A DNA stretch of 64,000 nt from Diphasiastrum complanatum (GCA_029204225.1 CM055103.1:44340604-44404603); one strand, 5' to 3'; positions 31,599-45,524 are shown, counted from the first letter of the stretch. Made by a program: numbers and translations. Notes: generated by a model from the letters alone, not told the origin.

Positions 31599-33483
31599 CT
31601 GCCAACAACTCCCCGTCTTTCTGTTGCAGGTCCTACTTTGCTGTTCCGAGCTCGTCTATTTGTTGTGTTAGCTAGTGCACCGACCAATGAAGATGATATG
31701 ACGTCTAAGTATGCCACTTCAAGGTCTCTCTAGCTTTCTCGGGGAAGCTATCATAGGTTGAAAGAGTAGGAAATTTAGAAAGAAGACGATGGTAGGTAGG
31801 AAAAGGAAACTGAGAAGTCGTGGGATGAGTTGGAAGTGGAACAATTAGTGGAGTATTTATAATAGTAGCAATAGAGGTGGTAGAAATGGTGGTAATAGGG
31901 GTAACAAAGACGGTGGCGGAGGCGGTATCAACAATGGGGGTGGTGGTAGTGGAGGTGGAAATGGGGATTAGTAGTGAGACTGGTGCGACGGTCCCTAGAA
32001 CTATCTCCACCTCCTCATCTACAAGATCACCTTCATCGAAGTATTCAAGTGTGTCTACATCGATGAAGTCGCCTTGCTTCAGAGCAGAGAGATCTTCAGC
32101 TTTCTCTTCAGCCCTTGGGCTTTCTTGGACTTTGACTAGTACTTGAGCCGCTTGATCTTGATCTTGAACTCTTGTCTCTTGATCAGGATTGACTACATCT
32201 GCCTTTTCTACTTTGTCATCTTGAGTGGATACAACTGCAATTGTGTTCTATACATGTGTAGTTGTAGGCAGCTCCCTTTCTCCCTCCCCTAAAATTGTTG
32301 CCTGTGTCTGCTGGGCACGAGGGGGTGAGATAATAATTTGAAACGGTCTCAATGGTGATTGGGATCGGGTGCTTCTAGCTGGGGATTGCACTGGTGTTCG
32401 CTGGGCATCCTTGCTCTGGAGCTGAGGTGCAGGTGAGGTTTTGCATTGTCGAGTACGTCTTGTCTAGAGGCTGTCTTCCTCTTCATCCTCAGTGTCTTCA
32501 CTACTAAATGGAACATCTTATGCTTCCTTGGAGTTAGCTTTTTAGTCTTCGCCTGTGGAGTATCTGACTTCGTCTCGGATTCATGAGGTGGTTTGTAGGC
32601 AGTCATCTTATTCCTTGACTTATTTGGTGGTGGTGTGCTATCAACAACAAGTGGTGATGACTTGTCATGTCGCTTCTTGACTCAACGTTCATGAGACATG
32701 GCAACCTGTTAGGAAGGTGAGGCTGAAGTTGTTGATGGGGTATAGCCTCGGCTAGCAGCAACATCCCATGCAGTCAAAGCAAGCTTCAAGTCAATAGAGG
32801 ATTGACTTCGAGCAGATCGAAGAAAATGTGGCCCAAGGAGGCAAGTGGAACTCTCTTCTATAAGGAAATAATAAGTTGTCTGGAGATGAACCTGGCCCAA
32901 TTGTACATGTTCTGTCATCCCTCATAAAATTCTCCAAGCATGGCAACAATCTCGAGAAGAATCCTCAGCAAATGTGCCTTTCGTGTGTAAGTGTACTTAG
33001 TGAGGTAAGCACATGCAACTCCTAGTTCCTGGCACTTGATGGCCTCGAGGATGATACCATCCTTGTTCTTCCACTTGTCGATAGAAGTGTCAAGGAACCT
33101 GGCATACGACTGCTGCAACATGTTGGTCAGTTTGACTGGTTTCTTCTTATGGCCACTTGGGAAGCCAAAAGTGGTTTCTCCTTATGGCCACTTGGGAAGC
33201 CAAAAGTGGTGAGGTTGCTGCCAGCCAAGTAGACATATATTTAAAAATTTTGGAGATCAATACGGAATGTTAATTGTATCTCATCAAAGATTTCGTATGC
33301 TTGGTACATGAGGTAGAGGCTCTGGTGGCCCTTCCATGGAGGAATTTGAAATTCAAACAGCTTAAACAGCTTCTCAGCTTGGATGTACCACTGGATCATA
33401 GTGTCATCTTCACATAGAACGAGTTTGAGTGATTGAGGCATATCAGGTTTCTCTTCACTATGGTCTGAATCCGATTCGGCCAT
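31599..33483 (-). pseudogene. unidentified locus, 5' portion
   Basis: Coding-like minus-strand sequence starting at the ATG at 33483 (MAESDSDHSEEKPD, acidic), with QSLKLVLCEDDTMIQWYIQ and SLYLMYQAYEIFDE. A stop at 33241 and a 35-bp tandem duplication (33141-33210) break the frame. It resumes with SYARFLDTSIDKWKNKD, QELGVACAYLTKYTYTRK and LEIVAMLGEFYEG, a polar stretch, an acidic EYFDEGDLVDEEVE segment, a Thr-rich low-complexity run and a coiled-coil start (LTQQIDELGTAK, DGELLAAL) that continues at 27019. No conserved domain is recognised. It may be a plant-specific gene or the extra ORF of a large retroelement. Confidence 0.5.
33141..33210. repeat. 35-bp tandem duplication
   Basis: Two adjacent 35-bp units (33141-33175 and 33176-33210) differ at one base; the core reads GGCCACTTGGGAAGCC. 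The length is not a multiple of three, so it shifts the frame of the surrounding coding-like sequence. Confidence 0.93.
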
Positions 33484-33529
33484 TTTTAAAAAAAATATAA
33501 ATTTTTTTAGGATCTTCTCTGTAGTGGCG

Positions 33530-34345
33530 TCGGATGGAATTTGGTGGCTATAATGGTGGATGCAATGTGTCGGGGAGTGGCAGAGGCAATGTGTTGGAGA
33601 AAATGGCGAATGCAAATCTGTTGGATGCAATGGTAGTAAAAAACTGTCGGATGGAATGGCAGATGCAACTGAAATGGAAGACGGCAGATGCAACTGAAAT
33701 GTAAAAGGTCTGGAGGTGTCAGATGTAAAAAATGAAGTTGGCGGATGCAAAAAAGAGTAGACACATCAGATTCAAAAACACAAAAAAAAAACATAAAGTG
33801 AAATGCAAATGACAATGTGTTGAGACAAACACTTCGAAAATCGAAAAGCAAATAATGTAGAAGTGTGAAGAGAAAAACACAAGCAGAAAGTTGTGGAAAA
33901 GTAAAAGTTTGAGAAGTTGAAAATGTGGTATGGTTTTCGAGTATGGAGATGAATGCGGGTATGGAAGCAATGGAGGTTGGATCAAACGAAAGAGTGATTG
34001 AGAGCGGTCAGAATGTAATAGACAGTGGCTGAATCAGATTAAAAAATAGGAAGATTGTCCAAAATTTGCCAATCAGACATGAACTCTTCCAAAAATTGTG
34101 TGAAGTACAAATGAACTGACCGTCCGATGTATTTATAGTAAAAATTTTAGATTCGGCATCAGATGCAAAGGACTTGTCGGATGCAAAGATGCAAATCAGT
34201 CATCGGACACAAATGTATCAAGGAAAAAACTGGCGGGTGTGGCGAATACAAAGCGTCGGATGCAACTTGGCAGATGCAATTGTTGGATGCATCTTGGCAG
34301 ATTGAATCTGAATATAGAATCTGGCGAATGCAATTCGGGGTCGAA
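33530..34345. repeat. degenerate CGGATGCAA-type interspersed repeat
   Basis: Variants of (G/T)(C/T)(G/A)GATGCAA recur many times, densest at 33600-33745 and 34155-34330 (GTCGGATGCAA, GGCAGATGCAA, TTGGATGCA). They lie upstream of the ATG at 33483, so in the position of a 5' leader or promoter of the unidentified minus-strand locus. The hydrophobic/His-rich ORFs across it come from the repeat. Confidence 0.75.
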
Positions 34346-34349
34346 AATA

Positions 34350-34645
34350 GGTAGGATCAAAAAAATGATAATGGCTCAAAAAATATATATTGGATCAAAA
34401 AATACATGGGATCAAAATTTTTTACAAAGGGTCAAAGATTTAGAGGGTCAAAATTTCCAGAGTCAAAAAAATCAGACCCGATTCGACCAGGGTTGGATAA
34501 TCTTTGTTTGTTAGGCTTTACAAAGGATCGAAATTTTGTTGAAGTATCGAAAAATTGCAAAGTATGAAAAAAATTACAAGGGATCAAAAAATGTCAAGTA
34601 TCGGATTTTTTCAAAGGATCGAAAAAACATTTTTCGAGCCCGTGT
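34350..34645. repeat. degenerate GGATC(A/G)AAAA repeats
   Basis: GGATCAAAAA, GGGTCAAAG, GGATCGAAA and similar 8-10-mers recur about a dozen times. No ORF explains it. It adjoins the CGGATGCAA repeat field. Confidence 0.65.
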
Positions 34646-34679
34646 TTGAAAATTCAAGTCTTCATATATATATTTTTTT

Positions 34680-35870
34680 GTATTTTCCAAGAGTAAGTAT
34701 CAAATTGATGGTTTTCTAAAAAAAAGGGAGTTATTTCTCACACATGTCAAGATACCATACACACGTATAAGCTTCTAGATGATAAGATAAGAAGATTTCA
34801 TTAGATCCTATTTTATAGGTGATAAATTTTACAGTTTTTAGGACAATAATGATTGTACTTTACAATCATAGAGAGTTATTGGTTGCCTAATCAATGAATC
34901 TATCAAGTTCTACACATTAGATCTTGATCTAGATTCACTACACTTGGATTTAAGCAAGAGCAATGGATCAACACATCATTTTTTTAGTGAGAGTGGCTTC
35001 ACATGTGTGGAGTACTGTCCACTGTACGGCCTGCACCTGAAACAACAAGTACAATGATACTAGATAGCAATCATGCATAAAAATCACAAGACAAATGACT
35101 AGAAATCTCACAAAAGTGTAGAGTGCAAAAGTCTCATCAATTTTCTTAGCAAAATGATGATCCTTTTATGGATCAAGTACATCCATGAGTCTAGTACAGT
35201 CCAGCAGGCCTTCACACGTGTGAAGAGTGCCACGTCACTCAGATCTATCCATTTTATCCATCCTTGATCCTTATCCAATAGTTGACCTTCTAGAATATGA
35301 CTAAAATCCAAAAAGCTAGTCTCTTAGAATATAGGAATATTCCCTACAAAATAGGATCTAAGAAAAATGGTCAACTCTTATCTTCTAGTACTCTATACAC
35401 AAGTGTGAACATCCACTTGCCATGTGGGAGCATTTACTCATGCACATGCAAGGAAAAGCTAATTTGTAGGTGACTAGTCAACTTGACTAAAAACTAGTCA
35501 TTTCATGTTCACACTAACTAGAATGATACAAAATCAATCTGGATATATACAAACATGAAAAGTACATCCTTTCACACGTGGGAACAGGCTCCACACGTGT
35601 GAAATCATATCATCAACATATTCTAATGTTTGATCAATATTTACATGAACCAATGTCAAGTGAGAAGTGACAATTTTCAACAATAGGGAATACTCCTATA
35701 AAAGTGGAAGACTAGCTTTTTGTTTTCTAGCCAAAGAGAATAGTCAACTTTGGGAAATGAGCACATATGGCTCCCATTGGTGGATCTGGATAATTAGGCA
35801 CTCTTCACACGTGTGAAGGCTTGCTGGACAGTAAAAACACATGGGACAAGTAACTCAAAGCAATATATAT
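34680..35870. repeat. diverged LTR-like sequence related to copia D
   Basis: No gene. Phrases parallel the D LTR: TGTACTTTACAATC near the start, then an ACATGTGTGG palindrome, GTACGGCCTGCACCTGAAAC and AACAAGTACA in the same order as in the D LTR. It contains five or more CACACGTGTG-type palindromes and the 36-bp inverted repeat listed below. The short minus-strand ORF at 35108-35311 is taken as chance. Confidence 0.5.
35196..35832. repeat. 36-bp inverted repeat with G-box core, 637-bp span
   Basis: The arms 35196-35231 and 35797-35832 are reverse complements at 34 of 36 positions, each containing TTCACACGTGTGAAGAG or its complement. The interior shows weaker symmetry just inside the arms (CAGATCTATCC versus CAGATCCACC). 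It may be the terminal repeats of a small foldback or MITE-like element, or two inverted LTR pieces. Confidence 0.8.
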
Positions 35871-35899
35871 GAGAGGATGGACTAGAGAAAAAAAAATGG

Positions 35900-37726
35900 A
35901 AGAAAAAGAAGAATAACCCTGAAGTACATCTCAGATAGGATCTATCGTAAAGGTATCCACATAGTTTTTGTCGTAGTCGGCTACCATTGACTAATGTGTC
36001 AAGGGGTATGCCTTCTAGTGTCTCTAATTGCATGACACTGTTTGTGAAAATTTTCTAGACAAAGTAAGGACCTTGGCTACCGAATTTCAATTTCCCTGGA
36101 TGGACCTTGGAAGATGTGTAAAGTGAAACTTTATCACCATCTTGAATATCCTTAGTCCGGACATGACAATCATGCCAAGCCTTCTGTCATCGTTTATGAA
36201 CTAATTGTGCATGATAGGATATAAGTCTTGTTTCACATATTTTCATCAATGTAAAGAGTCGATTCTGAACTTCGTGTTGATAAGCACGATCGTCACACAA
36301 GTTAGTGGCATATGCTAAAGTGACACGTAGAGAAGAAATTAAAATTCTACTGGCATAATAGCCTCTTGGCCATATACCAGCTCAAATAGTGTTTTCCAAC
36401 CCATGGCTCACTTCGGCGTTGTTCGATATGCCTAGATCTGATCAACTTGTTTCTACTATCTTGGTTAAGACTTTACAAATCGTTTTATTCGTAGATTTAG
36501 CTAATCCATTGCATCTAGGATAGTACGGGGTCCTCTTTGGTGTATAAGGAAGTAATGAGTCAGTAAATTGTTGATTACTTCATTAAGAAAATGAGAACCG
36601 CGATCACTAAAAAGCTCTATTGGATAGCCAAATTGAGTGATGATGTTTTCATAGAGGAAGCGTGCTACATACTTTGTGTCTGCTTTTTGTGTTGCTCTAG
36701 TCTCTATCCATTTTGTTGTATAATCAGTGGCAATCAAGATATATTGTGACTGCGTGCCACGTGCTGTTGGACTAATAGATCCAACAAAATCAATACCCCA
36801 TTTGTAAAATGCTTTGCTTTCAAGTATTGGAGTAAGGAGATTGTGGTCGGCTTTTTTGGTATCCTTTGAGCGTTGGCAAACGTCGCAAACTTTTATATAA
36901 GCATAAATGTCTTTGAAAAGGGTTGGGCACCAAAATCCTGCCAGAAGAATTGCCCTAGCAGTAGCATCGGAGGAGAAATGTCACCCCCAATACCTTCATG
37001 TGTCAAGGCCATAATTTGGCAGACTTCATATTCGTGGGCACAATGTCGTGTAATACCGTCAACACCTAACCTATATAATTGTCTCGCAATAAGATGATAT
37101 GGAAAAGATTTCATGATAAGTTTTATTTGTTGTGGTTTTGTCAACCAATGATCTACTTCCCCAGTGGCTAGATATCTAGTGATATCATTTGCCCATAACA
37201 GAGTCGTATCTATATAAAATAGACACGCATCTGTTAACTCATCATTTATTGGTTCATCAGATGCTTCAGCATTGGGTAGTCATGAAAGATGGTCAGCCAA
37301 AAAATGTTGTGATCCCTTTCGAATAACAACTCAAAAGTTGAATTCTAAAAGAATCAACAGCCATCATGCAATTCATACTGTTTTGCATGGTTTATTTAAT
37401 AGATAAAGAAGAGCATGATGGTCGGCATAAAAGACAAAGCTGGCCTAGCAGATAATGACAAAATTGTTGAACAACATAGACCATTGCTAATGCCTCTATC
37501 CGTCGTGGGATAATTAAGCTCAGTTGGAGCCAGCTGACGTCTTAGGAAATAGATTGGAAAAGTATTTTTGAATTCTCCGGGCCGCATTAAAATATCACCA
37601 ATGGCATTCTTACTAGCGTCCGTATGCACATGGAACTTCTTATCATAGTCAGGCACGCGAAGAATTGGTGCGGTTACTAAAGCCTATTTGAGATCTTTGA
37701 AGGCTTTAAGCCTGGCTTCCAAACAC
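35900..37726 (-). pseudogene. Ty3/gypsy pol: RNase H and integrase
   Basis: Minus-strand order: RT/RNase H boundary (FKDLK, stop, ALVTAPIL), RNase H (HVHTDASKNAIGDIL, RRQLAPTELNY) and a zinc-binding region. The integrase core has ATDYTTKWIETRA (Asp) and ELFSDRGSHF (Asp), and a C-terminal region has HDCHVRTKDIQDGDKVSLY and LVNGSRLRQKL. This is the gypsy order (RT-RH before IN), unlike the copia elements. Many stops and shifts. At 37726 a plus-strand copia RT replaces it. Confidence 0.88.
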
Positions 37727-38795
37727 TTTATGGCTTGAAACAATCTGTTCGAGCACGGTTTCAAAGGATCAATACTTTTCTTATTGATCACGGCTACACA
37801 CCTAGCTCTTCAAATTCGAATGTTTACTTCAAGACAGTGCAACAATCTTTTATCATTATCACTTTGTACGTGGACGACATATTGCTCTTTGGCAACAGTA
37901 TCGATCTGATAAAAGAAGGAAAGACAATGTTATCTTCTGAATTCGACATGACTGATCTGGGCGAAGCTCATTTCTGCCTTGGTATGCAAATCCACAGAGA
38001 CATAAATCGAAAGTTGATCTACATTACTCAACAGAGATACATCTACAATATGTTAGTCATATATAATCTGATTAATTGCAAGTTAGCTCTCTCACCAATG
38101 GAATTAGGTCTCGAATTGTCAAAGGACCAGTGTCCTCAAACAATTCAAGAGAAGGAGCAGATGTGTGAGTATCCTTACCATTCTATTATAGGATCTCTTA
38201 TGTACGCCATGATCTGTATCAGACCAGACATAGTTTTTTCAGTCAAGTCCCTAAGTCAGTATATGACCAAACCTGGTGTAACACATTGGAAGGCTCTTAT
38301 CAAAGTCATGATATATCTTCGAGCTACTATGAACTTTTGCATTTGTTACGGAGCAGTCGACAACGACAAATTTAATTTACTTTCTGGTTTTACAAATGCA
38401 AGTTGGTCAGGAGATGTAGACACTCATAAATCCACTTCCGGATTTACATTCTTCTTCAACAATGGTACAATTTCCTAGAACAGTCGCAAGCAATCTTCGA
38501 TAGCTCTATCTTCTATAGAATCAGAGTATATCGCAACCTCACAAGGCTACAAAGGAAGCAATTTGGTTGAGAAACTTACTTTCAGATATCAATCTGAATC
38601 AATATGCTCTCACGTTATTATTTTGTGATAATCAAAGTGTCATTGCCTTATCAGCCAACCCTGGATTTCATTCTAGGAGTAAGCACATTGAACTGAAGTA
38701 TCACTATGTCAGAAACAAAGTTCTCGATGAAGAGGTCAGATTGCAGTACTATCGAATGCAAGATATGACAACAAATATTTTTACTTAAGCATTAA
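37727..38795 (+). pseudogene. copia F: RT core to RNase H
   Basis: An open run of about 240 codons contains RINTFLIDHGYTPSSSN, catalytic LYVDDILLFG, FDMTDLGEAHFCLGMQIH, YPYHSIIGSLMYAMICIRPD and STSGFTFFFNNGTIS. A stop and frameshift precede the RNase H end (FCDNQSVIALSANPGFHS, SKHIELKYHYVRNKVL). The RT fingers are absent. This is a relatively clean but 5'-truncated pol piece. Confidence 0.9.
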
Positions 38796-38873
38796 ACTTG
38801 GATGCACACAGGAAGTTCCGTGCAAAACTAAGTTTAAAGGTCAAGGCATTCATGGATCTAGATTAAGGGAAAA

Positions 38874-40005
38874 TGTTGGATTATTCTCCTTTCTACTAAT
38901 CGACTAATCGGTTTTTAATCTTCATCCAATTGTTTATCCACTTTTGCAGATTTTCCTGTGTTTTTATATAGTCTACAGAAATACACGGAGTTTGACAATA
39001 GTGTCGAGTTTTCTCTCTCTACAAAAAACCCCGACAGTATCGCATTGTTCATCTATCAAGAATTACGTGTAAAAATACAGTGTCGTCTTTTCGCATTTTT
39101 TGCCTGTTAGGAATTATGAGTAAAAATACAGTGTTGCATTTTTTGCCTGTGACAGTTTACGTTCATTTATGCAGACATATTGTTTACAGCCAATTGTCGT
39201 CGCTTATCAGCAAGCAACTTCTGAGAAGAACTGGATGAATGCCAACAGACTCCAGCCAACTAGCAGTCGCATTCAACGACCTAAATCAGCTGTTCATACA
39301 TCTCATTAAAAAATAATATTGTGAATTGTAAAGGAGTTGAGTGTTATTACATGACGCTTCCTGCGCTCTTATCAAGCATATCGTTCACAATCAGAAAGTA
39401 TTGTAGTTAGCTCTCTATCAAGCTTTCAAGCTTGAACTCTCTTGAGCATTCTAGCTCAACCTTCTAGAGATTTATTTTAAAGTTGCTATTGCGCTACTGC
39501 TTATCAGCAAAGTCGCTTATTTCGGACTTATTTTCAACTACTCAAAGATAGCTTTAGAGTGCGCGGTTTCTATCTGCTATTGTTTTGCACTCATTAGCAT
39601 CTGATCTTGTTTTTCTGAATCGATACTATTTCCTTATTGCATTCAGTTTGTGTCAGAATGCATGCATCTCTGTATTGCTTTTATAACTGGTAGAAATTGT
39701 CTGAGAACTCAATACTTTATATTTGGCTACGTAATCACTTAGAATCTAACGAAAATCAGTTGCTAAAGATTGGACGTGATTCACATCACTACTGCTTTGT
39801 TCAATTTTTTATAGGCGTAGTCATGCATTGGAAGTAGGAAGTTTCCGCTATTCCATTACTCACCTATTTCCAACAACTAATAGGCTAATAACTTTTATAG
39901 ATTGTGAGCAATTTTGTGAAGCACGCGGTCATATCCGCTACTGTCTTGTGCTTACCTACATTATCTGACATGTATATTTCGTCATACTTAATATAAATAA
40001 ACCAC
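38874..40005 (+). repeat. copia F LTR, 3' end truncated
   Basis: TGTTGGATTATTC follows a purine tract (AAGGGAAAA). Its later part (GCGGTCATATCCGCTA, then GTCTTGTGCT) recurs at 46860-46900. It includes a two-copy tandem phrase (39060-39151) built around GTAAAAATACAGTGT and TTTTTTGCCTGT. The probable LTR end, seen in the other copy, is GACACAACA. Confidence 0.8.
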
Positions 40006-40289
40006 TGTTGGCTGATTCTAACGAATCCCCAAGATACTCGACCAAAGCTACCTAAGAGCACCTCTCATCTTAGACCAAGGAGGCCGTTGTTGCTACCACC
40101 ATTCACCCTCATAAACAATACATGCTGCAACACTACCTCTGATCGGATCCATACAAGCAATTTGAAATATTTTTAGATCCGTTCATAATTTAAAATGACC
40201 TGCAACCACCTCCACACATCCTACGTACCTCCTTAGATCCTTCTGAATCCTCCTCTACCCACAGTATACCCATCCTCTGCACCCCTTTC

Positions 40290-40640
40290 GCACCCCATCT
40301 CAGCCGAGCCCTCCTCCGTTGGCATCTCAATCGAGCCCCTCCGTTGGCATCTCAATCGAGGCCCCCTCCATTGGCATCTCAACCGAGCCCCTCTGTTGGC
40401 ATCTCAACCATGCCCTCCTTCATTGGCATCTCAGTCGAGCCCTCCTCATTTGGCATCTCAGCTGAGCCCCTCTGTTGGCATCTCAACCGAGCCCCTCCGT
40501 TGGCATCTCAACCGAGCCTGTGGTCATGATCTCGACTGAGCCCTCTGGTCACGATCTTGATCGAGCCTCTGGGTCAATCTCGATCGAGTCTCTGGGTAAG
40601 TTCTCGATCGAGTCAGTTGGATCAAATCTTGACTGGATCA
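40290..40640. repeat. GGCATCTCAACCGAGCCC minisatellite
   Basis: About ten units of 22-27 bp built on TTGGCATCTCAACCGAGCCC, becoming more degenerate (CGATCTTGATCGAGCC, TCTCGATCGAGTC) toward the right. It lies in the leader upstream of the gypsy gag. The ORFs across it are repeat-derived (SQPSPSVGIST). Confidence 0.88.
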
Positions 40641-40946
40641 TTTCAATAACATCTCAACTAGGCCGGATCAACGCCAAATCCTAAAATTTTTGACCGAGAT
40701 CTCTGATTTCTATTTCGACCGAATCATCATCTCAATTGAGTCTTAGAGCTCAAAAAAAGACATGATCACCAAAAAAAATTCTGAAAAATAAAACTTATAC
40801 CAATAGGAAGCCCTTTTGATACCGAGTCTCCCCCTTAAATTCCCTCCTAGCAAAAAAAAAAAAAAAACCCTAAAAAAATCAAAAATTCGAAAAAATCCAA
40901 AAACACCCAAAAATCATACAAATACAAAAATACACGATAGTACACA

Positions 40947-42150
40947 ATGGACCACCATACTAATCCTGAAATTCCAGAAGATTATCTATACGAAATAAGG
41001 TCTCCTACAATTGAACAAATCAGACGTCATAGGTTCTACCGAATGCGGTCCCAAATACACTAGCCATCCACAAACCCATTCGAGGGACAAAAATCTGATA
41101 GAGTCGAGTCTTCACAAGCACGAGCCCATGTTCATGGTGTTGAAGCAACACACACCAAAACACACTTGAATGGAGCTTTTGCCACTCATGGAGCTCATCT
41201 TGAGAAGAGAACACCCAAGTTGGATCTACCCAAGTTTGAGGGTAGTTCGGACCCTCAAATATTCTTGCAAATCTTTTTAGCGTTATAAGCCCTTTTGTTT
41301 TATAGCGAGTCCTTTTGTCAAATTGAGTATTATCAAGATGGCAAAAGATGAATGCGTACGAGATTATATTTAGCATTTCAAGCACTTAAAAGGTCAAGTA
41401 CAAGAACAACCCTCCGAACAGATGCTCATCATCTGGTTTTTAGTCAAACTCCCACGATGGATTAGACGAGAGCTTCGATCCAATGGTGAATATACGAGCC
41501 TAGAGCTAGCCATGTCTGATGCCATCAAGGAAGAAGATGAAGGATCAGATGTTGACGAATCCAGAGAAAGGAAAGCACCTCGTGCTCCTGCCCATGAGTC
41601 GAAGCCGATCGAGGATACCCGAGATCATCTTTGGAATTCACAACTGGAGTTGCTTAGTTAGCAACATCAATTGTAGATGGAAAAACTCACCAATGAGTTT
41701 TAAACTACTCTGAAGTCTATCCGACGCAATATGCCTAGTCAGCCAAACCCTGCACATGTACCTTATGGACAAAAACCAATATGGTGCCTACACTGCCAGG
41801 CTATGCATCCTACTGATGCTTGTCCTCCATATCAGCATATCCAAGCACATGCCATCCACCGATATGAAGAACAACAGTCACAATCTGGACATTCCTTGCA
41901 TTATCACGAATATCCACTAGAAAGTCCAGAACCACTATCCATACAAGATAGCTATGCCATTACTCAAGGGCCTTTGAACAACATATGTTTCATCTGTGGT
42001 GAAACCGGCCACTTCATGGTTGATTGTCCAGTCAAGGCCAAGTACCATGTCGAGTGTCCCGACTGTGTCCGAAAACATAGTTTCAAAGACTGCCTCAAAC
42101 AACCCAACAAGATCCTACATGCCCGACACGTGAGTTATGAATCACAATAG
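40947..42150 (+). pseudogene. gypsy-type gag
   Basis: Starts MDHHTNPEIPEDYLYEIR. It includes KRTPKLDLPKFEGSSDPQ (the gag LPKFxG motif), CVRDYI and FKHLKGQVQEQPSEQMLI (gag helices), and LPRWIRRELRSNG. The zinc knuckle CFICGETGHFMVDC (C-x2-C-x4-H-x4-C) is followed by additional Cys/His residues (CPDCVRKHSFKDC). Stops after RSQIH, after LAL and at several other points show it is dead. Gag forms the particle and binds RNA. Confidence 0.82.
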
Positions 42151-44579
<2,429 letters not shown>

Positions 44580-45520
44580 TTGGCTGATTCTAACGAATCC
44601 CCAAGATACTCGACCAGAGCTACCCGAGAGCACCTCTCACCTTAGACCAAGGAGGTCTTTGAGAAGACGAGACGAACGAATACTGAGAGCCGAGTATGAG
44701 AGCTAAGAAAGACTAATTAAGAATGACAAGTAGAAACTGTCTAAGCCTCATGGTGAATCCCGGAAGATAGAATGACCATGTAGGAACTAGTATTTCAAGG
44801 CTAATGTAATAAATGCAAGTAGACCCCTCTTGAAGAAAGTAGAGTGACCCACCTTTTGATGGTGACATCTAGTGGAGAGCATTATTCCACTTGTAATTTG
44901 TGTAATGTGGAAATGCCACTAGGATGCCACTTAAGGAGCTCTCTTGCTTATTTAAGAGACTCCCTCTTTGAGAAGAGAAGCTTTTTGTGTAATGCATCTA
45001 CTCCATGTTCAAATGAGAAGAGCCTCCACGAGTTTGGTGCATCCTTTGAGCTCCTTGATCATGATTGTTTTCTTGAGTGATTCTCTTATGATCCTGCCCT
45101 TACATCCCTTGTGTGTGGTGGTGGATTTAGTGGTGGATTAGTTTTCTTGATTTCCTAGTTGTGGATTAGATTTCCTTTTTTGCTTGTGGATTGATGTAGG
45201 TTTCAGCATTCAGGTAAACTATGGAGGCTAGAAATGTGGTGTAAGTCTTGTAGATTCTTGACATTCTAGTGCTTGATGTCCTTGGGCTGTCCAAGAATCA
45301 AGAAATGAGTGTTTCTTGATCCTTGGACAACTAAAATGCTGTTAGATTAGTTTCTTGTTTCAGTTATGTGGATTAATGTATGTGTAGCATAGTTTAGGAT
45401 CTAATCCAGTTCGTTTTGCAGTGTATTTTCTTGTTTGTTCAACGGTTTTGCATGCTGATTTTATGGTTGAACATTTTGACATGCACGATTGACTGATTGT
45501 GGTTGTTTATGCATGTGCTT
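44580..45520 (+). repeat. probable gypsy 3' LTR and adjoining sequence
   Basis: Begins with the 76-bp sequence repeated from 40008. A TATA-like TTATTTAAGAGAC occurs near 44950, as in LTR promoters. The right border is not clear: the copia F gag begins at about 45525. A 17-bp-arm hairpin lies at 45289-45328. Confidence 0.5.
45289..45328. repeat. hairpin, 17-bp arms, 6-nt loop
   Basis: GTCCAAGAATCAAGAAA pairs with TTTCTTGATCCTTGGAC around the loop TGAGTG, with one mismatch. Function unknown. Confidence 0.85.
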
Positions 45521-45524
45521 TCAG

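Larger units (their letters stand above)
37727..40005 (+). mobile_element. copia element F, 3' half
   Basis: Starts inside RT at LYGLKQS, in place of the gypsy sequence. It runs through RT and RNase H into an LTR that begins at 38874. The LTR is cut at about 40005 by the start of another element. It is similar to copia A in protein (RINTFLIDHG, HSRSKHIELKYHY). Confidence 0.85.

Noticed and set aside
33507-33985. Hydrophobic, His-rich minus-strand ORFs
   Set aside because: They run through the CGGATGCAA-type repeats and look repeat-derived; the more plausible start is the ATG at 33483.
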